DNA from: LMUY01 sp965276785
Lineage (GTDB): Bacteria > Pseudomonadota > Alphaproteobacteria > Acetobacterales > Acetobacteraceae
DNA: 64,000 nt
Reading direction: 5' to 3'
NCBI GenBank assembly: GCA_965276785.1
Contig: OZ255629.1
Location: 4,216,001 to 4,280,000 of the forward strand
The translations under genes and the position numbers were made by a program. The notes beneath the pieces are model-generated. The model did not search any database. It had not been told where the DNA came from and was given only the letters and a program-made list of their open reading frames with translations. Of this stretch, positions 24,913-33,302 are shown piece after piece; the first letter of the stretch is position 1, and each line of letters starts with the position of its first letter.

Positions 24913-25967
24913 CGCCGCTCGATACCAAGCTCGACCGCGTGATGGATCGCGCCGAGGAGCTGCGGGCGCAACTCACCGCCGGCCTCTCGGGCGACGCCTT
25001 TGCCCGCGCCTCCCGCGAACTCTCGGAGCTGGAGCCGGTGGTGGCCCGCATCGGCGACCTGCGCGAGGCCGAGCGGGCGATGCGCGAAGCCGAGGCGCTG
25101 TTGGCAGACCCTGAAATGCGCGAGCTGGCGGAGCCCGAATTCGCCGAATTGCGCGTCAGCCTGCCGGCATTGCAGCGGGAGATCCAGCTTGCTTTGCTGC
25201 CGCGCGACGAGGCGGATGCCCGCAGCGCCATCCTTGAGTTGCGCCCGGCCGCCGGCGGCGACGAGGCGGGGCTGTTCGCGGCCGAGCTGTTCGGCATGTA
25301 CCAGCGCTACGCCGCCTCGCGCGGCTGGCGCTTCGAGGTGCTGGAGTTCGGCGACACGGAGTTGGGCGGGCTGAAGGAGGGCGTGGCCGAGATCACCGGG
25401 CGCAACGTGTTCGCGCGGCTGAAATATGAATCGGGCGTGCACCGGGTGCAGCGGGTGCCGGCGACCGAGAGCCAGGGGCGCATCCATACGTCCACTGTTA
25501 CCGTCGCCGTGCTGCCGGAGGCCGAGGAGGTGGACGTGCAGGTGAACGAGGCGGATTTGCGGATCGACACCTATCGCGCGTCCGGCGCCGGCGGGCAGCA
25601 CATCAACAAGACCGACAGCGCCGTGCGCATTACCCACCTGCCGACGGGCGTGGTGGTGGCGATGCAGGAAGAGCGGTCGCAGCACAAGAACCGGGCCAAG
25701 GCGATGAAAATCCTGCGCGCCAAGCTGTACGAACAGCAGCGTTCCAGCCTGGACGCCGCCCGCGGCGCCGACCGCCGGGCGCAAGTCGGCACCGGCGACC
25801 GGTCCGAGCGCATCCGCACCTACAACTTCCCGCAGGGCCGCGTGTCCGACCACCGCATCAATCTCACCCTGCACAAGATCGACCGCATCATGCTGGGGGA
25901 GCTGGACGAGATCATCGACGCCCTGACCGCCGAGGACCAGGCCGCCCGGCTCGCCGCCGACGCATGA
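24909..25967 (+). CDS. prfA: Peptide chain release factor 1
   Basis: RF1 terminates translation at UAA and UAG. The 352-residue product has the GGQ motif at residues 228-230 for peptidyl-tRNA hydrolysis and the PAT tripeptide (184-186) that reads the stop codon. It lies between hisS (four-base overlap) and prmC, the methyltransferase that modifies its GGQ glutamine. Confidence 0.97.
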   Translation: MTPLDTKLDRVMDRAEELRAQLTAGLSGDAFARASRELSELEPVVARIGDLREAERAMREAEALLADPEMRELAEPEFAELRVSLPALQREIQLALLPRDEADARSAILELRPAAGGDEAGLFAAELFGMYQRYAASRGWRFEVLEFGDTELGGLKEGVAEITGRNVFARLKYESGVHRVQRVPATESQGRIHTSTVTVAVLPEAEEVDVQVNEADLRIDTYRASGAGGQHINKTDSAVRITHLPTGVVVAMQEERSQHKNRAKAMKILRAKLYEQQRSSLDAARGADRRAQVGTGDRSERIRTYNFPQGRVSDHRINLTLHKIDRIMLGELDEIIDALTAEDQAARLAADA

Positions 25968-25974
25968 CCCGGCG

Positions 25975-26844
25975 ATGACGCTGGCCGAACGGCTACGGGG
26001 CGCGGCGGCCGCGCTGACGGCAGCCGGCGTGGAGCAGCCCCGGCGCGAGGCGCGGCTGCTCCTCTGTCATGCAACCGGGCTCGACGCGGCAGCGCTGTTG
26101 CGCCGAATGGATCTGGCGGTGCCGGCGCCGGGTTTCCCCGCCATGGTCGCCCGGCGCGCCAACCGCGAACCGCTGGCGTTCATCACCGGGCAGCAGCCGT
26201 TCTGGAGCTTCAGCGTGGCCGTGTCGGCCGACACGCTGATCCCGCGGGCGGATTCGGAGAGCTTGATTGCGGCCGCCCGGGCATTGTGCCCGGCGGAGCG
26301 CGTGCATCGTGTGCTCGACCTGGGCACCGGTACGGGCTGCCTGCTGCTCGCCGCGCTGCTGGAGTTTCCTCAGGCTTGGGGGGTGGGGGTAGACCGTTCG
26401 GCCGGGGCTTGTGCACTGGCGCGGCACAATGCAGCGGCGCTTGGCTTGGCTCATCGCGCATCCCTGCTCTGCGCCGATTGGGCGGCTCCGCTCAGCGGCC
26501 GGTTTGAGTTGGTGTTGTGCAACCCGCCTTACGTGGAAACTGGAGTATTGGCGAGGCTGATGCCGGAGGTCGCCTGGTACGAGCCGGTTTCGGCGCTGGA
26601 TGGCGGGGCGGACGGGTTGGCGGCGTATCGTAGCGTATTTGCGGTGCTGCCAGGATTGCTGGCGTCGGGCGGCATTGCCATTTTCGAACTCGGCGCGAGC
26701 CAGGCGAGCGGTGTTGCGGAGCTGGCGGAGGCAGCGGGGTTGCAGCCGGGCAAGCCCCACGCCGACCTGTCTGGCACGGCGCGGGCGTTGCCGGTCTGGC
26801 GTCCAGAAAAAAAATCGTTTGGCGACAAGCCAGACCCTCGTTAG
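25975..26844 (+). CDS. prmC: Release factor glutamine methyltransferase
   Basis: PrmC methylates the Gln of the release-factor GGQ motif using S-adenosylmethionine. The 289-residue product has the SAM-binding loop LDLGTGTGCLLLA (114-126) and the catalytic NPPY at 183-186. The usual IPRPDTE appears as IPRADSE (89-95). The ATG at 25975 follows the prfA stop by seven bases, so they form one operon. Confidence 0.95.
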   Translation: MTLAERLRGAAAALTAAGVEQPRREARLLLCHATGLDAAALLRRMDLAVPAPGFPAMVARRANREPLAFITGQQPFWSFSVAVSADTLIPRADSESLIAAARALCPAERVHRVLDLGTGTGCLLLAALLEFPQAWGVGVDRSAGACALARHNAAALGLAHRASLLCADWAAPLSGRFELVLCNPPYVETGVLARLMPEVAWYEPVSALDGGADGLAAYRSVFAVLPGLLASGGIAIFELGASQASGVAELAEAAGLQPGKPHADLSGTARALPVWRPEKKSFGDKPDPR

Positions 26845-27007
26845 TTTGCCATATGAACGCTGGATGGCGGCGGTTTGCCCGGTGAGGCAAGCCACCACCG
26901 CGATGACCGGGCGATGCTCCGGCTCCTCGATCGGCGCGTTTATGGCCCTCTTGAGCTAGGCTGGGAGGGGCCGACCCGGAACAAACTGGAAGAAGTCAGT
27001 CACGGTA

Positions 27008-27493
27008 ATGAACATCAAGCGCATGCGCGGCCGGAACAATCGCGGGGGTGGCGGCGGCGGCGGACCTCCGCGGCATCAAAGCGGCAATGTCCCGCTCAAT
27101 CGCAACCACGTGTTTGACAGCAACGGCCCCGACCTGCGCATCCGCGGCACGGCGCAGCAGCTGTTCGAGAAATACCTGCAGCTTGGCCGCGACGCGACCA
27201 GCAGTGGCGACCGCGTGATGGCCGAAGCGTATTTCCAGCACGCCGAGCATTATTTCCGCATCATCAACGCCATCAACCAGGCCCAGCAGCAAAGTCAGCA
27301 TGTTCAGGGCGGCAATGGCGCCCACGTGAACGGCGGTGGACAAGGCGCGCCTCAAGCTCCTGCCCATAACGGCCCCCGCCGCGACGAGCCCGACGAGGAG
27401 GAGGAGGAGCAGCCCGACCTGGCGCAGGCGCTCCAGGCCGAGCAGCCCCGCAGCCGGGATATCCCGATTGCGGACGGCTCACCCGAAAGCTGA
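27008..27493 (+). CDS. DUF4167 domain protein
   Basis: The 161-residue protein has a basic, Gly-rich N-terminus (MKIKRMRGRN-like, then a poly-Gly run). A conserved core follows, RNHVFDSNGPDLRIRGTAQQLFEKYLQLGRDA (split family signature, residues 33-64), and then a long Gln/Gly and acidic tail. This is DUF4167, which sits after prmC in many alphaproteobacteria. The basic N-terminus suggests RNA binding, but the function is unknown. The 163 bases before it, after prmC, probably contain its promoter. Confidence 0.9.
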   Translation: MNIKRMRGRNNRGGGGGGGPPRHQSGNVPLNRNHVFDSNGPDLRIRGTAQQLFEKYLQLGRDATSSGDRVMAEAYFQHAEHYFRIINAINQAQQQSQHVQGGNGAHVNGGGQGAPQAPAHNGPRRDEPDEEEEEQPDLAQALQAEQPRSRDIPIADGSPES

Positions 27494-27527
27494 TGTCGAG
27501 GCTGGGGCGGTCGGCTCTGCGCGGCCT

Positions 27528-28289
27528 TTAGTCTTCGGGGACCAAGCCGAGCCGTTGGAAGAGGTCGATCAGCACCAGGTTGACGTTGAACTTGAAGTCA
27601 TCGGTGTCCCGCACCCTCTCCAGCACGCGCCCGATTGGCCACAACTCGAAGCTGGCGACTTCGCCGTCCATGGGCTGCGGCATGAACGTGTCCGGCAGCG
27701 TGAGATCGTAGCAATGCAGCCGGTCGCGGCGCAGGCCCTCCGGGCGCTCCATGGCGTAGCTGATGCTGCAGCGCGGAATGGCCTCGGCAACCAGGCTGGC
27801 GGGCAGCCCCGCTTCCTCCTCGGCCTCTTTCGCCAGCGTTTCAGTCGCGCTCAGCCCGGTCGGGACTCCGCCGGCCACGAGGTGGTCGAGCTTGCCCGGG
27901 TCGAGTTTCTTGTTGGCGGCTCGGCGCCCGACCCACATGTGTAAGCCATCCGCACGCTGCACCAGGCCATTCAGGTGGACGCCCGCGGCTTCGATCCCGA
28001 GCAGGGGCAGCGCTCCGCGGTCCACCGTGGCGAGCGCCGGGCCGTCCGGACGGGCCCGCACGTCGAACGCTTCGCCGCGCCACTGGCACAGACCCGCCTG
28101 CGCCAGACGCCAGCCGATACCGGGGAGATCGGCGGCGGCGACGGCGGTCCCGCCGAGCCACTCGGCGACCGTTGGCAGCACGTATCCCACGGCCTGCCCA
28201 CCGACGGAGAATGGGAGTCGGCGGCCGGGCAATTCGGCATTGTTGCAGGCGGCTATGTGCCGAGCGAAGCCGTCGAAGTGCCGTGCCAT
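27528..28289 (-). CDS. Nudix hydrolase with N-terminal DUF4743
   Basis: The 253-residue product pairs an N-terminal DUF4743 domain (about 1-105) with a Nudix domain. In the Nudix box, LDHLVAGGVPTGLSATETL leads into KEAEEEAG, which keeps the acidic metal ligands although the spacing is that of the DUF4743 subgroup. Eukaryotic relatives (Tnr3-type) hydrolyse damaged thiamin diphosphates, so a clean-up role is possible. It diverges from the Atm1-type exporter. Start ATG 28289. Confidence 0.85.
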   Translation of the reverse strand: MARHFDGFARHIAACNNAELPGRRLPFSVGGQAVGYVLPTVAEWLGGTAVAAADLPGIGWRLAQAGLCQWRGEAFDVRARPDGPALATVDRGALPLLGIEAAGVHLNGLVQRADGLHMWVGRRAANKKLDPGKLDHLVAGGVPTGLSATETLAKEAEEEAGLPASLVAEAIPRCSISYAMERPEGLRRDRLHCYDLTLPDTFMPQPMDGEVASFELWPIGRVLERVRDTDDFKFNVNLVLIDLFQRLGLVPED

Positions 28290-28370
28290 GTACCGGATTG
28301 TAACAGAGTTGGGCGGCCGCGTCACGCAAGGCGCCTTCCCACCCGACCTTTGCGCCGCCACATAGCAGCG

Positions 28371-30218
28371 ATGTCACGCCGCACGACCAAAACTAAATCC
28401 AGCCGGGCGCTCGACCTGCCTGGTCCCACCCGCTCCACTTGGCAGACGGTCCGCTCGCTGCTGCCCTATCTCTGGCCGCGCGGCGACCACAACTCGCATG
28501 TGCGGCTGGTGCTTTCGGCGTTGTGCCTGGTCGCGGCCAAGGTCGCGACCGTGTTCGTGCCTTTGGTTTATAGCCGGGCGGTCGACGCGCTGTCTCCCGC
28601 GCGTCACCCGGCGGCGGTGCCGCTCGCGCTGATCGTGGGCTACGGCTTGCTTCGGGTCGCCTCCGCCGGGTTCGGGGAAGTACGGGATGCGGTGTTCGCG
28701 TCGGTGCAGCAGCGCACCACGCGGCTGATCGGGTTGGACACGTTCCGCCACATGCACGAGCTTTCGCTGCGGTTCCATCTCGACCGGCAGACCGGCGGCG
28801 TCTCGCGCGCCATCGAGCGGGGGGTGGCGGGGACGCAGCAGGTGCTGCGGTTGGCGGTGTTCAACCTGCTGCCGACGGTGTTCGAGGTGTTGCTGGTCAC
28901 CAGCATCATCTGGCGCATCTTCGATTGGCGCTTCGCCTTGGTGACCTTCACCGCGGTGGCGCTCTACATCGGCTTCACCATCGCCTTCACGTCCTGGCGG
29001 GTGCAATACCGGCGGCAGATGAACGAGGTGGACAGCGAGGCCAACACCAAGGCGCTGGACAGCCTGCTTAACTACGAGACAGTAAAATATTTCGGCAACG
29101 AGGCGCACGAGGCGCGACGGTTCGACGATGCGCTGGCCCGCTACGAGACGGCGGCGGTGCGGACCCAAGTGACGCTGAACATGCTCAACATCGGCCAGGC
29201 GGTGATCATCGCCGGCGGCTTGGCGCTCATCATGCTGATGGCGTCGGACGGAGTGGTGGCGGGCAGCATGACGGTCGGCAAATTCGTGCTGGTCAACACC
29301 TATCTGATGCAGCTCTACCAGCCGTTGAACTTTCTGGGCTTCGTCTATGCCTCGATCAAGCAGGGCGTGGTGGACATGGAGCAAATGTTCCGGTTGATCG
29401 CGGTGAACCAGGAGGTGGCGGACCCGCCCGGCGCCCCCAACCTGCCGGCGCGGACGGCCGGGTCGGGCGCGCTGGCGTTCGAGGCGGTGCGGTTCGGCTA
29501 CCGGCCGGACCGGGAGATCCTGCACGGGGTGAGCTTCGCCGTGCCGCCCGGCGGCAAGCTCGCCATTGTCGGCCCGACCGGCGCCGGCAAGAGCACGATC
29601 GCCCGCCTGCTGTTCCGGTTCTACGACGTGACCGCCGGGGGGGTGACGGTGGACGGCTGCGACGTGCGTGATGTGTCGCAGCACAGCCTACGCGCGGCGA
29701 TCGGCGTGGTGCCGCAGGACACGGTGCTGTTCAACGACACCATCCGGTACAACATCGGCTACGGCCGCATCGGGGCGAGCCAGGCCGAGATTGAGGCCGC
29801 TGCCCGCCAGGCCCAGGTGCATGAGTTTGTGATGCGCCTGCCGGACGGCTACGACACGCTGGTGGGGGAGCGCGGGTTGAAGCTTTCCGGCGGCGAGAAG
29901 CAGCGCGTGGCCATTGCCCGCACCATCCTGAAGGACCCGCGCATCCTGATCCTGGATGAGGCGACCAGTGCGCTGGACAGCCAAACCGAGCAGGAGATCG
30001 GCACCGCACTGCGCCACGCCGCGGCCGGCCGTACTACGGTGGTGATCGCTCACCGGCTGTCGACGGTGGTGGATGCGGATGAAATCCTGGTGCTGGTGGA
30101 TGGCCGGATCACCGAGCGCGGCAGCCACACCGGGTTGCTGGCGCAGGGCGGCGTGTATGCGCGGATGTGGTTGTTGCAGGCGGAGCAGGCGGACGCCGGG
30201 CTGGTGGACGCAGCTTAG
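28371..30218 (+). CDS. Atm1/HMT1-type ABC exporter
   Basis: The 615-residue protein fuses six membrane helices (about 45-340) with one ATPase domain. It resembles Atm1 of mitochondria and bacterial relatives that export glutathione-linked metals or sulfur species. The ATPase domain shows Walker A GPTGAGKST (near 403), signature LSGGEKQR (near 505) and Walker B ILILDEATSALD (near 525). NYETVKYFGNE in the fourth intracellular stretch is diagnostic of the Atm1 branch. It works as a homodimer. The start is ATG 28371. A palindromic repeat overlaps its stop codon. Confidence 0.93.
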   Translation: MSRRTTKTKSSRALDLPGPTRSTWQTVRSLLPYLWPRGDHNSHVRLVLSALCLVAAKVATVFVPLVYSRAVDALSPARHPAAVPLALIVGYGLLRVASAGFGEVRDAVFASVQQRTTRLIGLDTFRHMHELSLRFHLDRQTGGVSRAIERGVAGTQQVLRLAVFNLLPTVFEVLLVTSIIWRIFDWRFALVTFTAVALYIGFTIAFTSWRVQYRRQMNEVDSEANTKALDSLLNYETVKYFGNEAHEARRFDDALARYETAAVRTQVTLNMLNIGQAVIIAGGLALIMLMASDGVVAGSMTVGKFVLVNTYLMQLYQPLNFLGFVYASIKQGVVDMEQMFRLIAVNQEVADPPGAPNLPARTAGSGALAFEAVRFGYRPDREILHGVSFAVPPGGKLAIVGPTGAGKSTIARLLFRFYDVTAGGVTVDGCDVRDVSQHSLRAAIGVVPQDTVLFNDTIRYNIGYGRIGASQAEIEAAARQAQVHEFVMRLPDGYDTLVGERGLKLSGGEKQRVAIARTILKDPRILILDEATSALDSQTEQEIGTALRHAAAGRTTVVIAHRLSTVVDADEILVLVDGRITERGSHTGLLAQGGVYARMWLLQAEQADAGLVDAA

Positions 30219-30322
30219 AGTGTGATCGCTTGTGGTAGGCGAAGCGGTCACATGCTAGCTGTTTGTCTGAGAGGCTGATTCACGCTTGAGGTTGATGCAA
30301 CCTGGGAGCGATCACGCTCTAA
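30217..30322. repeat. Dispersed ~105-base palindromic repeat, copy 2
   Basis: The element begins within the exporter's TAG stop and ends with GATCACGCTCTAA. Its outer 14 bases are inverted repeats with one mismatch. Its reverse complement aligns along the full length with 17593-17698, including TCAACCT, CTCTCAGACA and CGCTTCGCCTACCA. Confidence 0.78.
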
Positions 30323-30373
30323 GGGTTCCATCGCGCGTGCTGCGGGCCATTTGTGGCGGTGAAGGAGACTGCC

Positions 30374-30628
30374 ATGACCCTCGCCCCCGACGACGGCGCG
30401 CCGCCCGATCTTAGCCATGCCGGCGCCGTGGTGGATAAGGCGATCGAATACATGATCGGGCAGAACATCAGTTCGATTGCGATTGCGTCGGCGTTGCTGG
30501 GCGGTTCGCTGGGCCTGCTCACACGCAGCCTGTCGGACGATGCGGTGGTGCATATCCTCACTAACGCGATCGGCAGTGTGCGGGCGGGCGAACTGCGCGG
30601 CATGGCTGCCACGCCCGACCGGCCGTAA
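30374..30628 (+). CDS. Small hypothetical protein
   Basis: This 84-residue protein is not recognised. Residues 34-52 (SIAIASALLGGSLGLLTR) are moderately hydrophobic and could be one membrane helix or an amphipathic surface; the ends are polar. AAGGAG six bases before the ATG at 30374 supports the start. It stands alone between a palindromic repeat and rpmB. Confidence 0.55.
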   Translation: MTLAPDDGAPPDLSHAGAVVDKAIEYMIGQNISSIAIASALLGGSLGLLTRSLSDDAVVHILTNAIGSVRAGELRGMAATPDRP

Positions 30629-30697
30629 GGCTGGTTGACGCGCCACCCGCCGCCAGCCATAAGGCGCGCCTGCTGCAAGACCAAAGGTATTACGCCC

Positions 30698-30994
30698 ATG
30701 TCGCGCCGTTGCGAGATTTCCGGCAAGGCCGTGCTGAGTGGCAACACTGTCAGCCATGCCAACAACAAGAATCGCCGCCGCTTTCTGCCCAACCTGCAGG
30801 AACAAAGCGTGCTATCCGACGTATTGGGCAGCGTGCGGATGCGGCTGACGACGCATGCCCTGCGCACTATCGAGCATAATGGCGGGCTGGACGCGTTCCT
30901 CACCAGCACGCCGGACCGTCGGCTTCCGCTTGAGGCACAGGTGGTCAAGCGCCGGCTGGTTCGCGCCCGCGCAAAGAAGGCGGCGACGGCTTAG
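30698..30994 (+). CDS. rpmB: 50S ribosomal protein L28
   Basis: L28 is a small protein of the large ribosomal subunit. The 98-residue product has the family pattern RCEISGKAVLSGNTVSHANNK NRRRFLPNLQ (split; residues 4-34), then VRMRLTTHALRTIEHNGGLDAFL, and a basic tail. The alphaproteobacterial form has the long C-terminus seen here. Its stop overlaps the convergent mazF stop by four bases. Confidence 0.96.
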   Translation: MSRRCEISGKAVLSGNTVSHANNKNRRRFLPNLQEQSVLSDVLGSVRMRLTTHALRTIEHNGGLDAFLTSTPDRRLPLEAQVVKRRLVRARAKKAATA

Positions 30995-31338
30995 ATCGTT
31001 ACGAACAGTTCCAAGCGGGACCGCACCGCGCGTTTGGTGTCCGGTGGCACGTGGGCGCCAGCATAGCGAATGCCACGAGCGGCCATGTCGATACTGCGCG
31101 CGTGGCTGACCAAGACCTCGCCCGCGATGGGCAGCCCGGCGGGCAGCACCACACTGGTGGGAAACGGGCGAACGCGGGAAGTGATTGGGCAAACCACCGC
31201 CAAGCCCGTGTTTGCATTAAAGATCGCGGCCGAAATCACCAGAGCAGGGCGGCGCCCCGATTGCTCGTGCCCCTTGGTGGGGTTGAAATCAGTCCAGATC
31301 AGATCGCCTGCGTCCGGGACGTAAGCCGGCCCGCTCAA
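30991..31338 (-). CDS. mazF: MazF/PemK-type endoribonuclease toxin
   Basis: The 115-residue product is an mRNA interferase of the MazF/PemK family. It begins VPDAGDLIWTDFNPTKGHEQSGRRPALVIS (split; residues 7-36) with the substrate-binding loop and conserved GxEQxGxRPxL pattern, and continues with CPITSRVRPFPTSV. Translation probably starts at a TTG that overlaps the antitoxin stop (TTGA), ensuring coupling. Confidence 0.9.
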   Translation of the reverse strand: MSGPAYVPDAGDLIWTDFNPTKGHEQSGRRPALVISAAIFNANTGLAVVCPITSRVRPFPTSVVLPAGLPIAGEVLVSHARSIDMAARGIRYAGAHVPPDTKRAVRSRLELFVTI

Positions 31339-31592
31339 TCGGGCACGGCCTCGCGGCCGAGATCTGCGCCCCAGTCATAGGCATCGGCATAGGCGGTGCG
31401 CCATTGGTCGGGCGTGCTGCCGCCAAACAGCGCCGCGAGGGCGAGCTGAGGCTCGGCCCGGCGGATGACGATCGCGCCGTGCTCCGCCTCGATGTCGACC
31501 CGCTCGCCATCATGGAGCTTAACCGCTCCCACGATATCACCCGGCAGGCGAACCGCCAGGTTGTTGCCCCACTTTCCGACCGTAACCTGCAT
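31335..31592 (-). CDS. mazE: MazE-type AbrB-family antitoxin
   Basis: The 85-residue product has the AbrB/MazE swapped-hairpin DNA-binding domain, VTVGKWGNNLAVRLPGDIV (residues 3-21), and an acidic C-terminal tail that neutralises MazF. GGAGG lies five bases before the ATG at 31592. The AT-rich segment upstream (AAGATATCTTTC) likely holds promoter and operator. Confidence 0.9.
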   Translation of the reverse strand: MQVTVGKWGNNLAVRLPGDIVGAVKLHDGERVDIEAEHGAIVIRRAEPQLALAALFGGSTPDQWRTAYADAYDWGADLGREAVPD

Positions 31593-31646
31593 TTCAGCCT
31601 CCTCAAGAGAGATATTCGCAAGATATCTTTCTGATTGCAAGGGGGA

Positions 31647-32147
31647 TTAGGAGTCCGTGCGTTGCGCGGCCTCAAGCAGCAGGTCGAAGGCAAATGCCAC
31701 GCTTGCCTCCCGCACGGCGGCACGGCCGCCTGGAAAGATGCGGCTTTGCGCCCTGGTCTCGCCAGCCCTCCGAGCGCAACCGAACCAAACGAGACCAACG
31801 GGCTTGTCCGCGGTGCCCCCGCCGGGTCCGGCGACCCCGGTGACGGACACCGCGATGTCGGCCGGCGAGTGCGCCAGCGCCCCCGTTGCCATCGCCGCTG
31901 CGACCGGCTGGCTGACCGCGCCGTGTTGTTCGATCATCGCCGCCGGAACGCCGAGCATGTCGGTTTTGGCCGCATTGGAGTAGGTGACGAAGCCGCGCTC
32001 CACCACGTCCGACGAGCCGGGCACATGCGTCAGGGCGGCGGCGATTAGGCCGCCGGTGCAGCTCTCGGCCGTGGCCAAGCGGAGGCCTCGCGCGCGGCAG
32101 GCGTCCAGCAGCGCCGCCGCTTGATCCAACACGATAGGGCTAAGCAT
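31647..32147 (-). CDS. pncC: CinA-family nicotinamide-nucleotide amidohydrolase
   Basis: PncC deamidates NMN to nicotinate mononucleotide in NAD recycling. The 166-residue product is the stand-alone CinA C-terminal domain with LRLATAESCTGGLIAAALT (residues 22-40), the conserved GFVTYSNAAK, and VTGVAGPGGGTADKPVGLV. Its ATG overlaps the 3' end of the small membrane-protein gene, so it probably belongs to the end of the crt operon transcript. Confidence 0.92.
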   Translation of the reverse strand: MLSPIVLDQAAALLDACRARGLRLATAESCTGGLIAAALTHVPGSSDVVERGFVTYSNAAKTDMLGVPAAMIEQHGAVSQPVAAAMATGALAHSPADIAVSVTGVAGPGGGTADKPVGLVWFGCARRAGETRAQSRIFPGGRAAVREASVAFAFDLLLEAAQRTDS

Positions 32148-32259
32148 CCGGCTTCTTCTTGTCGCCAGCCAGCCGGGAGGCGCGGCGGACCCGCCATAGC
32201 TCCCAGATCAGCAAGGCCAACACGATCAGCTCGATCAGCGCCCATTCATAGCGCGCCAT
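32140..32259 (-). CDS. 39-residue single-span membrane protein
   Basis: The tiny protein MARYEWALIEL... has one membrane helix (about residues 6-20, ALIELIVLALLIWEL) and a basic tail RRASRLAGDKKK that should stay in the cytoplasm. Its ATG shares a base with the crtB stop (TGATG), and its own stop overlaps the pncC start, which is strong evidence that it is translated. Function unknown; a small partner of membrane-bound carotenoid enzymes is possible. Confidence 0.65.
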   Translation of the reverse strand: MARYEWALIELIVLALLIWELWRVRRASRLAGDKKKPDA

Positions 32260-33302
32260 CAGCCGCCTCGCTGCGCCAAGGCCACGCGCTCCAGGCGCTC
32301 GAACAAGTCCAGCAGCCAAATGAACCGGTCGGCGACGCGCCAGGGCGCCGCTTGCGCCAGGGGCCGGGCGCGAGCGGCGGCGTCCACCAGGTAGGCCACC
32401 GCAGGCAATGGCGCGGCATCCACGCCGGTGGCCGTGGCAAGCAGGCGGACTGGGATGCGGCCGAGCAACGCGAGCTTGCGATAGCCCGGCACCTGTGCGC
32501 GCCGGGCCGGGTCCGCGCCGCCGCGCAGCACTGCGTCGCCGATGGCAGCGTAGAGCAGCCGGGCAGCGGCAATGCCGGGCCGGCAGCCCAGCGGGAGGGT
32601 GCGGATGCCGAGGTCGGCGAGGGCATACAGCGCCTCGGCTTCTCGCAGCAGCCGGCCGATCACTGCGGTCAGCGCCGGGCTGGGCGCGGGCTTTTGCAGG
32701 AAGGTGTCGACGGCGAGGCCGTGCTCGACCAGCCACTCGATAGGCAGGTACAGCCGCCCGGCAGCCGCGTCGGCCCCCACGTCGCGCGCGATGTTGGAGA
32801 GCTGCATCGCCACGCCCAACTCGCAGGCCCGGGCTAGCACGGCCGGGCTGCGCACCCCCATCACCACCGCCATCATGGCGCCCACCGACCCGGCGACCCG
32901 GGCGGCATAGGCCAGCAAGGAGGGCAGGTCGGGGTAGCGGCGGCCGGCGACATCCCAGGCGAAACCCTCCAGCAACGCCTCGGGCAGGGTTCGCGGGAGG
33001 GCGTGCAGCGCAACCATGTCGGTGAAGGCGCGGTCGGCGGCGAAATTGGCCGGGCGGCCGGCATAGACACGGTCCAGCCGGTCGCGCAGGCGCTCCAACA
33101 CCGCAGCGCCTCCCCCGGAGGTATCCACCGCGTCGTCGGCCGTGCGGCAGAAGGCGTAGAGCGCTACCGCCGGCCCCGCAATCCCGTCGGGCAGGAGGCG
33201 TGATGCCGCATGGAACGAGCGCGACCCGGTGCGGATGGCCGCGCGGCACGCGGCGAGGTCGGCGGCGCTGGCGTGGAGGCGGTCAGGCGAAAACGGACGC
33301 AT
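32259..33302 (-). CDS. crtB: Phytoene synthase
   Basis: CrtB condenses two geranylgeranyl diphosphates to phytoene, the first carotenoid step. The 347-residue product shows both Asp-rich motifs that bind Mg-diphosphate, DDAVD (near residues 56-60) and NIARDVGAD (near 172-180). It also has the typical FHAASRLLP start. It overlaps crtI by 20 bases. No crtE (precursor supply) is in the window. Confidence 0.95.
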   Translation of the reverse strand: MRPFSPDRLHASAADLAACRAAIRTGSRSFHAASRLLPDGIAGPAVALYAFCRTADDAVDTSGGGAAVLERLRDRLDRVYAGRPANFAADRAFTDMVALHALPRTLPEALLEGFAWDVAGRRYPDLPSLLAYAARVAGSVGAMMAVVMGVRSPAVLARACELGVAMQLSNIARDVGADAAAGRLYLPIEWLVEHGLAVDTFLQKPAPSPALTAVIGRLLREAEALYALADLGIRTLPLGCRPGIAAARLLYAAIGDAVLRGGADPARRAQVPGYRKLALLGRIPVRLLATATGVDAAPLPAVAYLVDAAARARPLAQAAPWRVADRFIWLLDLFERLERVALAQRGG

